Source: Planctomycetota bacterium (GTDB lineage Bacteria > Planctomycetota > Planctomycetia > Pirellulales > Lacipirellulaceae). From it: 64,000 bases of DNA. The stretch lies in assembly GCA_013152205.1 (NCBI GenBank), contig JAADGV010000032.1, forward strand, positions 62,001-126,000, read 5' to 3'. Both the position numbers and the translations under genes were made by a program. Shown one piece after another: positions 24,382 through 32,686 of the stretch. The notes below the pieces were generated by a model. The model had not been told where the DNA came from, did not search any database, and saw nothing but the letters and a program-made list of their open reading frames with translations. Every line of letters begins with the position of its first letter. The first letter of the stretch is position 1.

Positions 24382-25260
24382 ATGACACCGTTTGTTCTGC
24401 TAACTTACTACTGCTTGCTGATCTTTGGCGCGTCGATCGCCGGGGGGATGATCCCGTCTTGGATCCAACTCACGCACCGCCGGATGGAGCTTGCCGTGAG
24501 CTTTGTGGCGGGGGTGATGCTTGGTATCGGGCTATTGCACATGTTGCCTCATGCCCTCGAGCAAGCGAGGCGCAACGCCCCTGACGCGCAGGGCACCGAG
24601 CTTACGATCATGCTATGGGTGTTGGCGGGGCTGCTGACGATGTTTTTCATCGAGCGGTTTTTTTGCTTTCATCATCACGAAGTTGAAGATGGTGAGGTGA
24701 CCTGCCATCACGAACACGATCATGGCCACGATTTAACCTGGAGCGGCGCAGCACTCGGGCTGACATTGCACAGCGTGATCGCTGGCGTGGCATTGGCCGC
24801 GAGCGTGCGGCACGGACACAGCAGTTGGGAGTTGGCGGGGCTGGGTACTTTTCTTGTGATTTTACTGCACAAGCCGTTCGACTCGATGACAATCGCTACG
24901 CTGATGGCCCGCGGCGGCTGGTCGTTGGGGTGGCGGCATGTGGTGAACGGGCTATTTTCGTTGGCGATTCCGCTGGGGGCGTTCATCTTTCACTTTGGCG
25001 TAATGACGAATGACGAGGGCGGAGCGACCCTCGCCTATGCCTTGGCTTTTGCCGCAGGGACGTTTCTGTGCATCGCCTTGAGCGATCTGCTGCCAGAGTT
25101 GCAGTTTCACGACCACGACCGGGGCAAACTCTCCGCCGCTTTGCTGCTGGGGCTGGCGCTCGCCTACGGGGTATGCCGCCTAGAAGCCATTTCGCATCAG
25201 CACCCCCCTGCCCCGCCGAGTGCCAATACGACTGGAGTTGCTGTAGAGGTTACACGCTAA
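24382..25260 (+). CDS. ZIP-family metal transporter
   Basis: The 292-residue form starting at ATG 24382 (MTPFVLLTYYCLLIFGASIAGG) has eight hydrophobic segments. It has a histidine-rich cytoplasmic loop (FHHHEVEDGEVTCHHEHDHGHD) and the metal-site helices GLTLHSVIAGVALAA and VILLHKPFDSMTIATL, all diagnostic of ZIP proteins. The track start at 24304 lies inside the intergenic repeat and adds a non-membrane leader, so I reject it. ZIP proteins bring Zn2+ or other divalent metals into the cytoplasm. No metal-regulator site was seen upstream. Confidence 0.9.
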   Translation: MTPFVLLTYYCLLIFGASIAGGMIPSWIQLTHRRMELAVSFVAGVMLGIGLLHMLPHALEQARRNAPDAQGTELTIMLWVLAGLLTMFFIERFFCFHHHEVEDGEVTCHHEHDHGHDLTWSGAALGLTLHSVIAGVALAASVRHGHSSWELAGLGTFLVILLHKPFDSMTIATLMARGGWSLGWRHVVNGLFSLAIPLGAFIFHFGVMTNDEGGATLAYALAFAAGTFLCIALSDLLPELQFHDHDRGKLSAALLLGLALAYGVCRLEAISHQHPPAPPSANTTGVAVEVTR

Positions 25261-25588
25261 GGAAGAGTACTCGCGGTCGACGAAAAACGGTAGGATGGCG
25301 TGCTCGCACCCATCTTCTCTCGTGATTGATGGGTGAACCTGTCGGTGGTAAGGCAATACAAGTAGTAGTAGGGTGGGTGTAGCGAAGCGAAACCCACCGT
25401 AATGTATGGCCTGAAAGGTGCGTTACAAGGGAGTGGTGCGTTAACGCTATTTCTACATTAAAACCGAAAAATAAACGCACCGTTTTTTTACGATCACGCA
25501 CCCTACTTTACTGTATCCATAGGCTCAATTGTACACCCGTAATATCGGGCAATCAAACACACCACCGAAGCCGCAAACGACCAAGCTA
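25261..25588. other. Non-coding stretch with short hairpins
   Basis: No credible gene. GGTGGGT (25372-25378) and ACCCACC (25392-25398) form a hairpin around TAGCGAAGCGA, a word (GGTGGGT..AGCGAAGCG..ACCCACC) found as an intergenic repeat in many bacteria. The rest appears to be repeat debris between the ZIP gene and the cassette-like element. Confidence 0.5.
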
Positions 25589-25679
25589 ACCTGCCCGGTG
25601 CGGCCGGGCAGAGGAAACTGATACTACCATAAGCGCCGCCCGGCAGCACCGGGTCAGGTTGAGCGCCTTGTTATGCCCC
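25589..25679 (-). repeat. attC-like imperfect palindrome downstream of the FRG gene
   Basis: On the top strand AACCTGCCCGGTGCGGCCGGGC (25589-25610) pairs with GCCCGGCAGCACCGGGTCAGGTT (25638-25660), with one mismatch and one extrahelical T. The stem is followed by GAGCGCCTTGTTATGCCCC. Read in the gene's direction this is GGGGCATAACAAGGCGCTCAACCTG, which resembles integron attC sites, with the gene's TAA stop inside the R''-like GCATAAC box. The distal box (GTTAGCT) departs from GTTRRRY. No integrase gene is in the window. Confidence 0.45.
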
Positions 25680-26414
25680 TTGTTCGTCAGGCAGCATTTC
25701 ATGTTGATAGCGTATGCGTTCAATTAGGCCTGACAACCCGGGGTACAACGACGCCGGATGGATGCCAATACGACAAAGAAGATGCCGCAAAGTGCGGAAA
25801 CAGTCGGCTGGAATCTTGATTTCAGTCAGTCGTAAGTCGGCGTCGGAGAGTTGCTCCTCGAAAGGAAGGAATCCTTTGCCGTTGCGATGATGCACGGTGA
25901 ACAATCCAGATTGAGCTTGGATATATGGAAAGACGTGTTCTGGGAGGTAGATGCGAGTTGTTTCAATCGAAAATGGTGAACATTGTTTTTCAGTGTTCGA
26001 GATTACTTGGGATGATTCGTAACCGTGTGCCCAGACGACTCCGGGTTCTTGTTTGTGCGCGGGCTTACTCACCGCGAACCATAGCGCGGCAAGCGGATTC
26101 TTTGTCCAGTCAAGCAATCTGGTAGGTAGCCCATTGTGTTGTGCAACCGCGAGCCATTGCCATGGCGTTTGCGGAACGTCTGTCAGATACGGAATCGCTT
26201 CGCGTTTGAACTCGTCGAAGATTTCAGTTTCAGTGCGGACGTACTCGGGTACACGTGCGACTGAAGGAAGCAGTGGACAACAGCGTCGTTGGCCACGGAA
26301 GACGACGTCTTCGTTTCCGTAGAGCCACGTTGCGACGGCGATAAAATCGCCGACGGATTCGACACGGTAAACGCGAGGTTTGCCGTCAGTTTTCGATACA
26401 AGGAACTTATCCAA
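25671..26414 (-). CDS. FRG-domain protein
   Basis: The FRG domain shows its name-giving motif ([21 protein letters not shown]) and its most conserved segment, [27 protein letters not shown], and spans most of the protein. FRG proteins are accessory, often in defence islands or integron cassettes, with unknown biochemistry. I prefer TTG 26412-26414 because GGAG lies 5 bases upstream. The track's GTG 26456 has no ribosome site and would start outside the inverted repeats. GTTATGCCCC (25670-25679) and GGGGCATAAC (26433-26442) bracket the gene exactly, and its stop codon lies inside the repeat. Confidence 0.82.
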   Translation of the reverse strand: MDKFLVSKTDGKPRVYRVESVGDFIAVATWLYGNEDVVFRGQRRCCPLLPSVARVPEYVRTETEIFDEFKREAIPYLTDVPQTPWQWLAVAQHNGLPTRLLDWTKNPLAALWFAVSKPAHKQEPGVVWAHGYESSQVISNTEKQCSPFSIETTRIYLPEHVFPYIQAQSGLFTVHHRNGKGFLPFEEQLSDADLRLTEIKIPADCFRTLRHLLCRIGIHPASLYPGLSGLIERIRYQHEMLPDEQGA

Positions 26415-26432
26415 CGGTACTCCGTGTTTGCT

Positions 26433-26442
26433 GGGGCATAAC
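26433..26442. repeat. Left end of the cassette-like element (10-bp inverted repeat partner)
   Basis: GGGGCATAAC here is the exact reverse complement of GTTATGCCCC at 25670-25679. Together they bound a unit of about 770 bases holding only the FRG gene. GTTATGC fits the R' position of an upstream integron-type recombination site. Confidence 0.45.
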
Positions 26443-26478
26443 TTGTGATTAGACACAAAAAACGTGGATAAGCGGGGC

Positions 26479-26501
26479 TTATCTACATGCTTTGTAGATA
26501 A
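26479..26501. promoter_or_regulatory. Perfect 9-bp dyad upstream of the FRG gene
   Basis: TTATCTACA-TGCTT-TGTAGATAA lies between the hydrolase stop and the FRG gene. A second small hairpin, GATAAGC-GGG-GCTTATC (26467-26483), overlaps it. No U-run follows in either direction, so an operator or a recombination-site structure is as likely as a terminator. Confidence 0.4.
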
Positions 26502-26556
26502 ATCGGGGGCTGCGGTCGATACCTTCGATTATCAGAATTCCGCTTCGGCACCGTTT

Positions 26557-27630
26557 TCATCGAGTCTTCCCGGCGGTAGGTGCAAAATCGGCATGACGGG
26601 TTTTTTGCTTTTGTACGGTTGCACCCGAGGGCTCGCTGCGCTGTTGCGGCTCATGCTGCAACCAATCGAGGATACGCCAGTCGAGCCAGCGGAAATCTTC
26701 GTCGCCGTTTCGAGCGGCTAAAAATCCCAGATGTCCGCCGTGGGGCGTGGTGATGATGTCGACCGCAGAACTATGGGCGGACGCCAAGAGCGATTCCACC
26801 GGGACGACCGGGTCGTCTTCGCTCGAAAAGATGGTAACCGGATGGCGGATGGCCTTGAGCTTAGGGCCGGGCGAGGCCTCTTGATAGTAATGATCTGCCG
26901 AGCGAAAACCTCCGCTGGGGGCGATCACCAGCTCGTCGATTTCGCGCAACCGGCGCGGACGGCGCGGCATCACTTCGGGAGCCATCTCAGGAAAGCATTG
27001 CCAACGCGCGAGCGTTTGTTTCCAGAGTATGTTGACAAAAAACTTGTCGTATCGTGTGCCCAAAAACGTATGAAAGTGGCGTTCGACGGCAGCTAAATCT
27101 ACCGGTGGGCAAATAACCAAAGAGCGTTCGAGGTTGCCGACTCGCATGTCTCCTGCTTCGGCAAGCATGTTGAGCGTTTGCGTACCGCCCATCGAAAAGG
27201 CAACCAGGTCGGTTGTTGCCTCGGGGTAGAGCTCGGCAATGAAGTGCAAAGCAGATGCAACGTCGGCGTAACGGCCGCAATGGGTCGGAAGTTTGGCAAG
27301 GCCTTCGCCAGCCCCACAGCCTCGCATATCATTGCGAAACACCCGATAGCCGCGTGCGACAAGCCGCTCGACCATCCGGCACATGTACGTACTAAGATGG
27401 CAGCCACCAAGCCCGTGAACCAAAAAAACGATGGGCGACGAATCCGTTGCATCAGCAGCACAATCTTCGTGGACCACCAATTGGTCGCCGTCTTCCGACT
27501 GGATCTTATGCTGCTGAGCTTGATAGGGCTGGGCACGGCTTGGCCAACGGATGCCAAGGATCGTCTGCGCGTGGCCGTTGGTTATCAACGGGTGAGCCGG
27601 AAACGCCCATTGTTCGCGATGGTGAACCAT
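26557..27630 (-). CDS. YheT-like alpha/beta hydrolase
   Basis: The 357-residue protein begins with the YheT/UPF0017 signature (AHPLITNGHAQTILG) and has the oxyanion segment LVHGLGGCHLSTYM. The triad is Ser in VAFSMGGTQTLNML, Asp in FSSEDDPVVP and His in TPHGGHLGF. YheT-type hydrolases are predicted carboxylesterases acting on unknown small or lipid esters. Around 27 residues after the normal end (EPSGATVQKQKTRHADFAPTAGKTR) look unstructured and may be lineage-specific. It stands alone, divergent from the next plus-strand gene. Confidence 0.88.
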   Translation of the reverse strand: MVHHREQWAFPAHPLITNGHAQTILGIRWPSRAQPYQAQQHKIQSEDGDQLVVHEDCAADATDSSPIVFLVHGLGGCHLSTYMCRMVERLVARGYRVFRNDMRGCGAGEGLAKLPTHCGRYADVASALHFIAELYPEATTDLVAFSMGGTQTLNMLAEAGDMRVGNLERSLVICPPVDLAAVERHFHTFLGTRYDKFFVNILWKQTLARWQCFPEMAPEVMPRRPRRLREIDELVIAPSGGFRSADHYYQEASPGPKLKAIRHPVTIFSSEDDPVVPVESLLASAHSSAVDIITTPHGGHLGFLAARNGDEDFRWLDWRILDWLQHEPQQRSEPSGATVQKQKTRHADFAPTAGKTR

Positions 27631-27945
27631 GACAAAGCAAGCAGCTTGAGTGATGCGTTGGAAGTCGAAGCGGCGCTATTCTAACCCGAAGAATTGGTCA
27701 CGGGTAGCCAAATCGTCCTGGCGGTGGCACCCAGTCGAACCGATATTCTTCCTATTTTACGCAAACGCCACGAGCCGTGCATTTCCCCATGCTTCGCTGA
27801 TCGCAGCGATCGGTTGCCCCGTCGAGTTGATGACTGCTGGCACCCGAAACTAGATAAAGCTGCGCCGCGCGAGTTCGCGACCCGATGGCGGCACCGTTTT
27901 TTGGAAATCACGACCACGCTTTTTTGGGAAAGTTGTACTAGAGCC

Positions 27946-28710
27946 ATGGAAAAAGCCTCAATCGTACCGCGGGTAGCGTTTGTATTGAACCTTGGCGTCA
28001 CTGAGACGACCGATACTATCGCGGCTCGGATCCAGCATCTAATTCACTTGTTTCAAGGCCATCGGTTACCGGCGACTTGGGTTGTGGCCGATACCAAATG
28101 CGCGAAGTTACTCGCTTCGCAGCGTACGGCCTCGTCGATGATATCCGAGTTTGCTCTGACCGTTGATGGCCCTTGGAGTGACGTGAGTACGCCTCCCACA
28201 GCGTTCCGGCGCGAGTTGGCCGACCGATGCGCAGCAATTCGTGCAAAAACCGGGCGATCGATTAAATTGGTCGTAGGCGATCCCCAGTCGCTACGAGTAC
28301 GAGCGGCTTTGCTTGCGGAACAAGGGATTGGCGGGATTTTTTCGACCCAACAAGATCGCACCTCAACGCGTTCGCGCCCGCTGCCCTGCGGGCTATGGCA
28401 ACTGGAATTGAACGTACGGATTCCACTAGTTCGAAGTTTTTCGCAATGGTTTACCAGCCGTCGCGTCTCGGCAAAACAATTGATCTCGGCCGGTTCGTTG
28501 GGCGAAACAACACTCGTAGCCGTCGATACCGGAAAGCTGGGGACTTCTAACGCACGAAGTCTACAAGCATTCGAAAAAATGCTTTGCGAAGTCTCTTGGG
28601 CGGCAAGCCGCAACCAATTGGTTGTGACCACGGCAGGAGCGATAGTGGCCGAGCTGACCAGTCAGCAAGCGGTGAAGCCGCAGCGATCGATCCTACGAGT
28701 GGCCGCATAG
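27946..28710 (+). CDS. Hypothetical protein with weak polysaccharide-deacetylase (NodB)-like pattern
   Basis: I place the start at ATG 27946 (MEKASIVPRVAFVLNLGV). The 84 codons before it in the track ORF are rich in Arg, Cys and Trp and look non-coding. The 254-residue product shows VTETTDTIAARIQHLIHLFQGHRLPATWVVAD and ISEFALTVDGPWSD, reminiscent of the first strands and helices of NodB-like barrels in which an agent acts after a set condition. However, the metal-binding Asp and HxxxH of active deacetylases are not evident. It may be an inactive family member. No signal peptide. Confidence 0.6.
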   Translation: MEKASIVPRVAFVLNLGVTETTDTIAARIQHLIHLFQGHRLPATWVVADTKCAKLLASQRTASSMISEFALTVDGPWSDVSTPPTAFRRELADRCAAIRAKTGRSIKLVVGDPQSLRVRAALLAEQGIGGIFSTQQDRTSTRSRPLPCGLWQLELNVRIPLVRSFSQWFTSRRVSAKQLISAGSLGETTLVAVDTGKLGTSNARSLQAFEKMLCEVSWAASRNQLVVTTAGAIVAELTSQQAVKPQRSILRVAA

Positions 28711-28715
28711 CAACT

Positions 28716-28736
28716 CGTTAGCGGTGTCGGCCACGA
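28716..28736. repeat. Dispersed intergenic word CGTTAGCGGTGTCGGCCACGA
   Basis: This is one of seven copies of the CGTTAGCGnnGnCGGCCACGC family in the window. It starts 5 bases after the stop of the hypothetical gene. Other copies are at 14881, 15024, 16199, 30933, 38396 and, truncated, near 38838; some are in the reverse orientation. Confidence 0.6.
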
Positions 28737-28783
28737 CATCCTCCAACAGAACACTTTTGCGAACAGAAAAAGCCAAACCGCCC

Positions 28784-28966
28784 CTAGCGGAGTTCGCGAA
28801 AGGTGCTGTAGCTAAGGTAGCCGAGAATCGCAGAAGCGGCCAAGGCGCCGAAGCTCATGGTCGATTGGGCCCCGCCGAAGGGGATGCCAACTGCCAAATC
28901 GGCCCCAAACAGCGTAAAAAGCAAGGCCGCAACGACCATCCCGGCGATCGTCATGGCTTTAGGCAT
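28784..28966 (-). CDS. Small two-helix membrane protein
   Basis: A 60-residue product with two hydrophobic helices (MTIAGMVVAALLFTLFGADLAVGI and MSFGALAASAILGYLSYSTF) joined by a short loop. Composition and codon use look coding. A GAGAG sequence lies upstream of the ATG at a long spacing. I recognise no family name, although similar tiny inner-membrane proteins are common next to the four-helix type of protein encoded upstream. Function unknown. Confidence 0.6.
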   Translation of the reverse strand: MPKAMTIAGMVVAALLFTLFGADLAVGIPFGGAQSTMSFGALAASAILGYLSYSTFRELR

Positions 28967-29132
28967 ACGCGAACTACTCTCAACATTCGGCGAACAAAGG
29001 GACCATCTGGCTCAGAATGAACCGGAAACTACTAGTATAGTCACATATTTTCGTCTGTCAGCCGGGCCTGGGGGAAAGTACGGGAAATGCTTGGTTTTCC
29101 GGGAAAAATGAGGGGCTTGCCGAATCGACCGT

Positions 29133-29723
29133 CTAGGGTGTTGCCGCAAGATCGGCATTCTCGGCAGCCGGGTCGGGCTCGACCTCAAGGCCTTTTTCTA
29201 TGCGGATCGTGCGGACGGCACTGACAATCTCTTGGATTGCTAACTGATTCTCGGCAATATTCATCCAGACCCGAACGTAGATAAAACCGACCAACGCCAG
29301 CCCAAGCATCGCGCCAGCCAAGTGGATATTGGCCATCGAGGCCGTATCCGGACGCCCTGTGCCGGGGTCAGAAGCAGCCCCGAGAGCCCCGACCACCACA
29401 ACCGTAAGCATGCCTACTACGCACAACGGAAAAGTTTTACGCTTGAGTATCGTACTACGAACAAGTGGCGAGGAATCGAGCAAGTAGGTCTCGGTAACTT
29501 CTTTGCACCAGCGGCTTGTGCCCACGAAATAAGTGATTGCGATACTAAGCACAAACACCACGGCTATCGCGGCAGAGACGCCCGTCAACATGTGGATGCC
29601 GCGAGTACGCAGCACCGCTTGGTCAGGCTGGTTGTGCAGATCGCCGATGGAAAGCCCAAGGACAACTGCGGCGAGGAACAGGCCGAGCGAAACAGCGGCC
29701 AGCGAGGGGAATATTCGTGTCAT
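29133..29723 (-). CDS. Four-helix membrane protein of unknown function
   Basis: The product of about 196 residues has four predicted membrane helices (IFPSLAAVSLGLFLAAVVLGLSI, MLTGVSAAIAVVFVLSIAITYFVG, FPLCVVGMLTVVVVGALGAA, HLAGAMLGLALVGFIYVRVWM) and a charged cytoplasmic tail of ~50 residues. ATG 29723 is preferred to the track's GTG 29735, since AGG precedes it at normal spacing. The histidines near helix starts (RGIHMLTG and ANIHLAGA) are placed symmetrically and might bind heme or metal, which is speculation. It is not part of an obvious pathway. Confidence 0.65.
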   Translation of the reverse strand: MTRIFPSLAAVSLGLFLAAVVLGLSIGDLHNQPDQAVLRTRGIHMLTGVSAAIAVVFVLSIAITYFVGTSRWCKEVTETYLLDSSPLVRSTILKRKTFPLCVVGMLTVVVVGALGAASDPGTGRPDTASMANIHLAGAMLGLALVGFIYVRVWMNIAENQLAIQEIVSAVRTIRIEKGLEVEPDPAAENADLAATP

Positions 29724-29891
29724 TCTGACCTGCACGATTTCTGTTACAACGGATAGTGTCGAACGAAACGCCCGATTCTACTTGGTCGACCCATACCACA
29801 CTAGCCCGACGCGCTAGTGAATACTTCGCTTCGCATTTCGGAAACTTGCCCTAGAATGCGGTTACCAATCCCCTCGCCCATCTGCCCTGCC

Positions 29892-30938
29892 ATGACCAAA
29901 AAACCGCTATTAGCCGTGACTATGGGGGATGCTGCGGGGGTCGGGCCAGAGGTGATTGTGCGGGCTTGGGCCGACCCACGAGTCCATGAGAATTGCCGCC
30001 CCGTAGTGCTGGGGCACCCCAAAATACTGCAACAGGCGATTGAACTGGTCGGCAGACCGGTCGAACTTCTTGCTTCAAAAAACCTAGCCGATCTCGATTT
30101 CGATCGCGTGAATAGCGAGACGATCGTTTGTCTACATGTGGGCGAGGACGAGGTGCTTTCGGTTCCGCATGGGGCCATCAACGCCCGGACCGGACATGCT
30201 GCGTATCAAGCGGTTGTGCGCGCAATTGATGAGACTTTGGCAGGATCGTTCCACGGAATCGTTACGGCTCCGCTGAGCAAATCGGCCCTTCATGCCGCGG
30301 GGCACCACTACCCTGGGCATACTGAACTACTGGCCGAGCGTTGCGGCGTCGACGAATTTGCAATGATGCTGTATTTGCCGCCAGACGAAGCGCCAAACTG
30401 CCCAGCGGGGCTGGGCGTGGTCCATGTAACGCTGCACATGGCGTTGCGAGATGTGTTTTCGCACCTTTCGAGTGCCGCGGTGCTAGAAAAATGCCAACTC
30501 GTCGATCAGGTAATGCGAGAAGGCTTCGGGCTGGTAGCTCCTCGCGTGGGCGTCTGTGCCCTGAACCCACACGGTGGCGAAGACGGGCTATTTGGCGACG
30601 AGGAGTCTCGAATCATTGCGCCGGCTGTCGAGCAGGTCGTGGAGATAGGGATCGACGCATCGGGACCATTTCCAGCAGATACGTTGATGATCCGAGCACG
30701 AGATGGAGAATTCGACGCGGTGGTGGCGATCTACCACGACCAGGGACACATCGCCCTGAAACTCCTGGGGATGCACCGAGCCGTGAACATTACGCTGGGG
30801 CTACCTATCGTGCGAACCAGCGTGGCACACGGCACAGCATTCGACCGGGCTTGGCAAGGAACCGCCGAAGCAAGCGGCATGGTCGCCGCCCTACTGGCAG
30901 CAGCTCAGTTGGCCCCTTCTCCAAGCAACAATCGTTAG
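29892..30938 (+). CDS. pdxA: 4-hydroxythreonine-4-phosphate dehydrogenase
   Basis: The 348-residue form from ATG 29892 begins MTKKPLLAVTMGDAAGVGPEV, the normal PdxA start; the track's 25 extra residues are not family-like. Metal ligands and active-site motifs are present: HYPGHTELLAERCG, HVTLHMALRDVFSHL and IYHDQGHIALKLLG, plus GLPIVRTSVAHGTAFDRAW near the end. PdxA oxidises 4-phosphohydroxythreonine in pyridoxal phosphate synthesis (DXP-dependent route). PdxA2-type paralogs act on sugar acids, but the motif set is ordinary. It converges with the protease gene across an 80-base perfect hairpin. Confidence 0.94.
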   Translation: MTKKPLLAVTMGDAAGVGPEVIVRAWADPRVHENCRPVVLGHPKILQQAIELVGRPVELLASKNLADLDFDRVNSETIVCLHVGEDEVLSVPHGAINARTGHAAYQAVVRAIDETLAGSFHGIVTAPLSKSALHAAGHHYPGHTELLAERCGVDEFAMMLYLPPDEAPNCPAGLGVVHVTLHMALRDVFSHLSSAAVLEKCQLVDQVMREGFGLVAPRVGVCALNPHGGEDGLFGDEESRIIAPAVEQVVEIGIDASGPFPADTLMIRARDGEFDAVVAIYHDQGHIALKLLGMHRAVNITLGLPIVRTSVAHGTAFDRAWQGTAEASGMVAALLAAAQLAPSPSNNR

Positions 30939-30953
30939 CGATGTCGGCCACGC
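30933..30953. repeat. Dispersed intergenic word CGTTAGCGATGTCGGCCACGC
   Basis: The copy overlaps the last codons of pdxA and adjoins the 30-bp hairpin element directly, suggesting that both insert or evolve at gene ends. Confidence 0.6.
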
Positions 30954-30955
30954 TT

Positions 30956-31035
30956 GGGTGCCACTGTCTGGCTTGTCCAGCAGTGTGAAGCGGGTACCAG
31001 GGTTCCACTGCTGGACAAGCCAGACAGTGGCACCC
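30956..31035. repeat. 80-base element with perfect 30-bp inverted repeat
   Basis: GGGTGCCACTGTCTGGCTTG.. (30956-30985) and its exact reverse complement (31006-31035) flank a 20-base loop. A diverged second copy sits at 38881-38950, with 16 of 20 loop bases shared. Between convergent genes it could end transcription from both sides. The long perfect stem and second copy point to a REP/MITE-like mobile hairpin. Confidence 0.8.
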
Positions 31036-31058
31036 GTCAATTCAGAATTAACAGAACC

Positions 31059-32204
31059 TTAGCGGGCAACCCGAAGTGCCAAAACAGCGAGTGCCATCAC
31101 GCCGATTACTGCGAGCCCGGTTTTAATTTGCTCGAACCGATTATTGCTCGGTACCGACTCCCAGCTTGCTGCCTCGGTGGCCGTCAACTGCTGAACCTGC
31201 TGACGGGTAACTTGCGGGGCCGGCTCAGCAGACTCGTCCTTAGGCCACATGGCAGCAACTTGGCCATGCGAAGATTGCCAGGAAGAATTGTCGTCGTCCG
31301 ACTGCCTTGCCAGATCGGCTGGCGGCGGCTCAACGGGCGGCTGAGGTTTCGCGGGCTTGGCCTCAGCTTGTAAGTCTTTTTCCGGTAGAGAGACTGGCGG
31401 AGGGACTTCGTCCCTGACAAGCGAAACGTCGACGGTCTGCCCAATGTCTGGGGCAAGCGTCGCCAAAAAACTTTCTACACGACCTCCAAAGCTGCCCAGC
31501 GTGGTCCCCTGCCCTGCCCCAAACAACACACCAGCCAGTTCGCCATCGCGGTTGAAAATGGGGCCGCCCGAGTCTCCTTGCCGGGCTTCGACATCAAGCT
31601 CGACCATGTGCCGGGGGAAGTCTAAACGCGGGGCGTAGTATTGGGTGCATCGCCCCGTGGCGGCCCGATACATTCCTTGGCCGTAGCCGCAAATGGTGAG
31701 TTGGTCGCCCGGCTGAGGGGCCGTTTGGGCAATCGTGACCGGCTCGATTTGTGGTCGCCAGATCACCAACGCGGCCAAGTCCCAATCGGCATCGACTTTC
31801 AATGCTCGGGCTTTCGACTTGAAACCGCCAGGAAACACGACCTCGATAGCACCTTGCGCATCGCGCACCACATGCCAGTTGGTAATCACAAGCCCAAACT
31901 GATCGCGAGCATCGACCAAAGTGCCGCTGCCGTACGAGGTGGCGTTGCCTTCGGGCACAATAATCCGAGCCACCGCCGGATGGGGTCGGTCAGACCGCAA
32001 CTGTGCCCCAGGCGACAAATTGGATGCGGGAAGTTTCGCGGCTGAGTTGCTCTGCGAATTTTCTGGCGGAGAGAACTGTTCGTTCCAGACGCGAGACAAT
32101 TCAGTCCGAGAGAGCGTCGCATTGGCGGCGTCGCATCGGCCAACCGGCGCAAAAAACAACAGGCCTACTCCCAACAGGGAGAGGGTATCGCGAAGGGTTC
32201 GCAT
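31059..32204 (-). CDS. Secreted trypsin-like (S1-family) serine protease with C-terminal membrane anchor
   Basis: Starting at ATG 32204 the protein opens with a signal peptide (MRTLRDTLSLLGVGLLFFAPVGRCDAA). The protease domain (about residues 65-265) has the triad His in VITNWHVV, Asp in DADWDLAALV and Ser in RQGDSGGPIFN, as in HtrA/S1 peptidases, but no PDZ domain follows. Instead there is a proline-rich linker (KPAKPQPPVEPPPADLA) and a final helix (GLAVIGVMALAVLALRVAR). It probably acts in the periplasm, tethered to the membrane. The track's start is a TTG seven codons earlier; neither start has a clear ribosome site. Confidence 0.88.
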   Translation of the reverse strand: MRTLRDTLSLLGVGLLFFAPVGRCDAANATLSRTELSRVWNEQFSPPENSQSNSAAKLPASNLSPGAQLRSDRPHPAVARIIVPEGNATSYGSGTLVDARDQFGLVITNWHVVRDAQGAIEVVFPGGFKSKARALKVDADWDLAALVIWRPQIEPVTIAQTAPQPGDQLTICGYGQGMYRAATGRCTQYYAPRLDFPRHMVELDVEARQGDSGGPIFNRDGELAGVLFGAGQGTTLGSFGGRVESFLATLAPDIGQTVDVSLVRDEVPPPVSLPEKDLQAEAKPAKPQPPVEPPPADLARQSDDDNSSWQSSHGQVAAMWPKDESAEPAPQVTRQQVQQLTATEAASWESVPSNNRFEQIKTGLAVIGVMALAVLALRVAR

Positions 32205-32239
32205 TTTTGGGAGGGAGAGGTTCAAAATACTTGGGGAAA

Positions 32240-32434
32240 TTACTTGGGAGTCGGCGGGCGAGCGACAAAGTCGGAACGCCGTTGTTGCTCGTTTTCCAGG
32301 ATCATGTTTAATAACCGGGTGCGAAGTTCGCCGGTTTGCTTCAACTTCGCCGGGGGGGGCTTACTATTCGTGGTATGGGGGAGTGATGGTTTCACAGTCG
32401 ATTTATTCTCTGCTTTTGCAAAGACAGAATTCAC
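32240..32434 (-). CDS. Small hypothetical protein downstream of the RHH gene
   Basis: A 64-residue frame starting with GTG, 12 bases after the stop of the ribbon-helix-helix gene. AAGGA, overlapping that stop region, lies 9 bases upstream. The first half is Lys/Pro-rich and looks disordered; the second half (GELRTRLLNMILENEQQRRSD) should form a helix. No family recognised. The linkage to an RHH protein invites comparison with toxin-antitoxin or partner-protein pairs, but nothing in the sequence shows toxicity. Confidence 0.42.
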   Translation of the reverse strand: MNSVFAKAENKSTVKPSLPHTTNSKPPPAKLKQTGELRTRLLNMILENEQQRRSDFVARPPTPK

Positions 32435-32446
32435 AAGCGGGGTTCC

Positions 32447-32686
32447 TTACGCAGCGATGGGACGACCGCCGCGCAACTCTTCGTCGCGGCGTGGAAAGTC
32501 TTGGCCGTTGTTGTAGAGTGCCTTCAACCGGCGCAATTCCGCTTGAAAAGCGTTCTCGGCTAGTTGAGTCAGAGTCAAGCGAGCAGGGTAACCGGCCAAA
32601 TGGACGGCTGCGTCGCGTGCTTCGTCGAGCACCTCCACCGGCAAGTAGATGGTTGCCCGCACTTTTGCTTTGTTGCCGTACTGCAT
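32447..32686 (-). CDS. Ribbon-helix-helix (CopG/Arc-like) DNA-binding protein
   Basis: The 79-residue protein has a basic beta strand (KVRATIYLPVEVLDEARDAAVHL) followed by helices and LTLTQLAENAFQAELRRLKAL, the pattern of an RHH dimer that uses the strand pair to bind DNA. GAGGAG lies 6 bases before the ATG, a strong ribosome site. RHH proteins of this size are often antitoxins or autoregulators. The region 32687-32922 upstream holds no gene and should contain its promoter and operator. Confidence 0.7.
   Translation of the reverse strand: MQYGNKAKVRATIYLPVEVLDEARDAAVHLAGYPARLTLTQLAENAFQAELRRLKALYNNGQDFPRRDEELRGGRPIAA

Noticed and set aside
27694-27945. N-terminal 84 codons of the track ORF before the NodB-like protein
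   Set aside because: The stretch is not strand/helix patterned and lacks conservation-like features; ATG 27946 gives a plausible protein start.
30341-30988. 215-residue ORF overlapping pdxA in another frame
   Set aside because: Extremely Arg-rich shadow of pdxA, and runs into the hairpin element.
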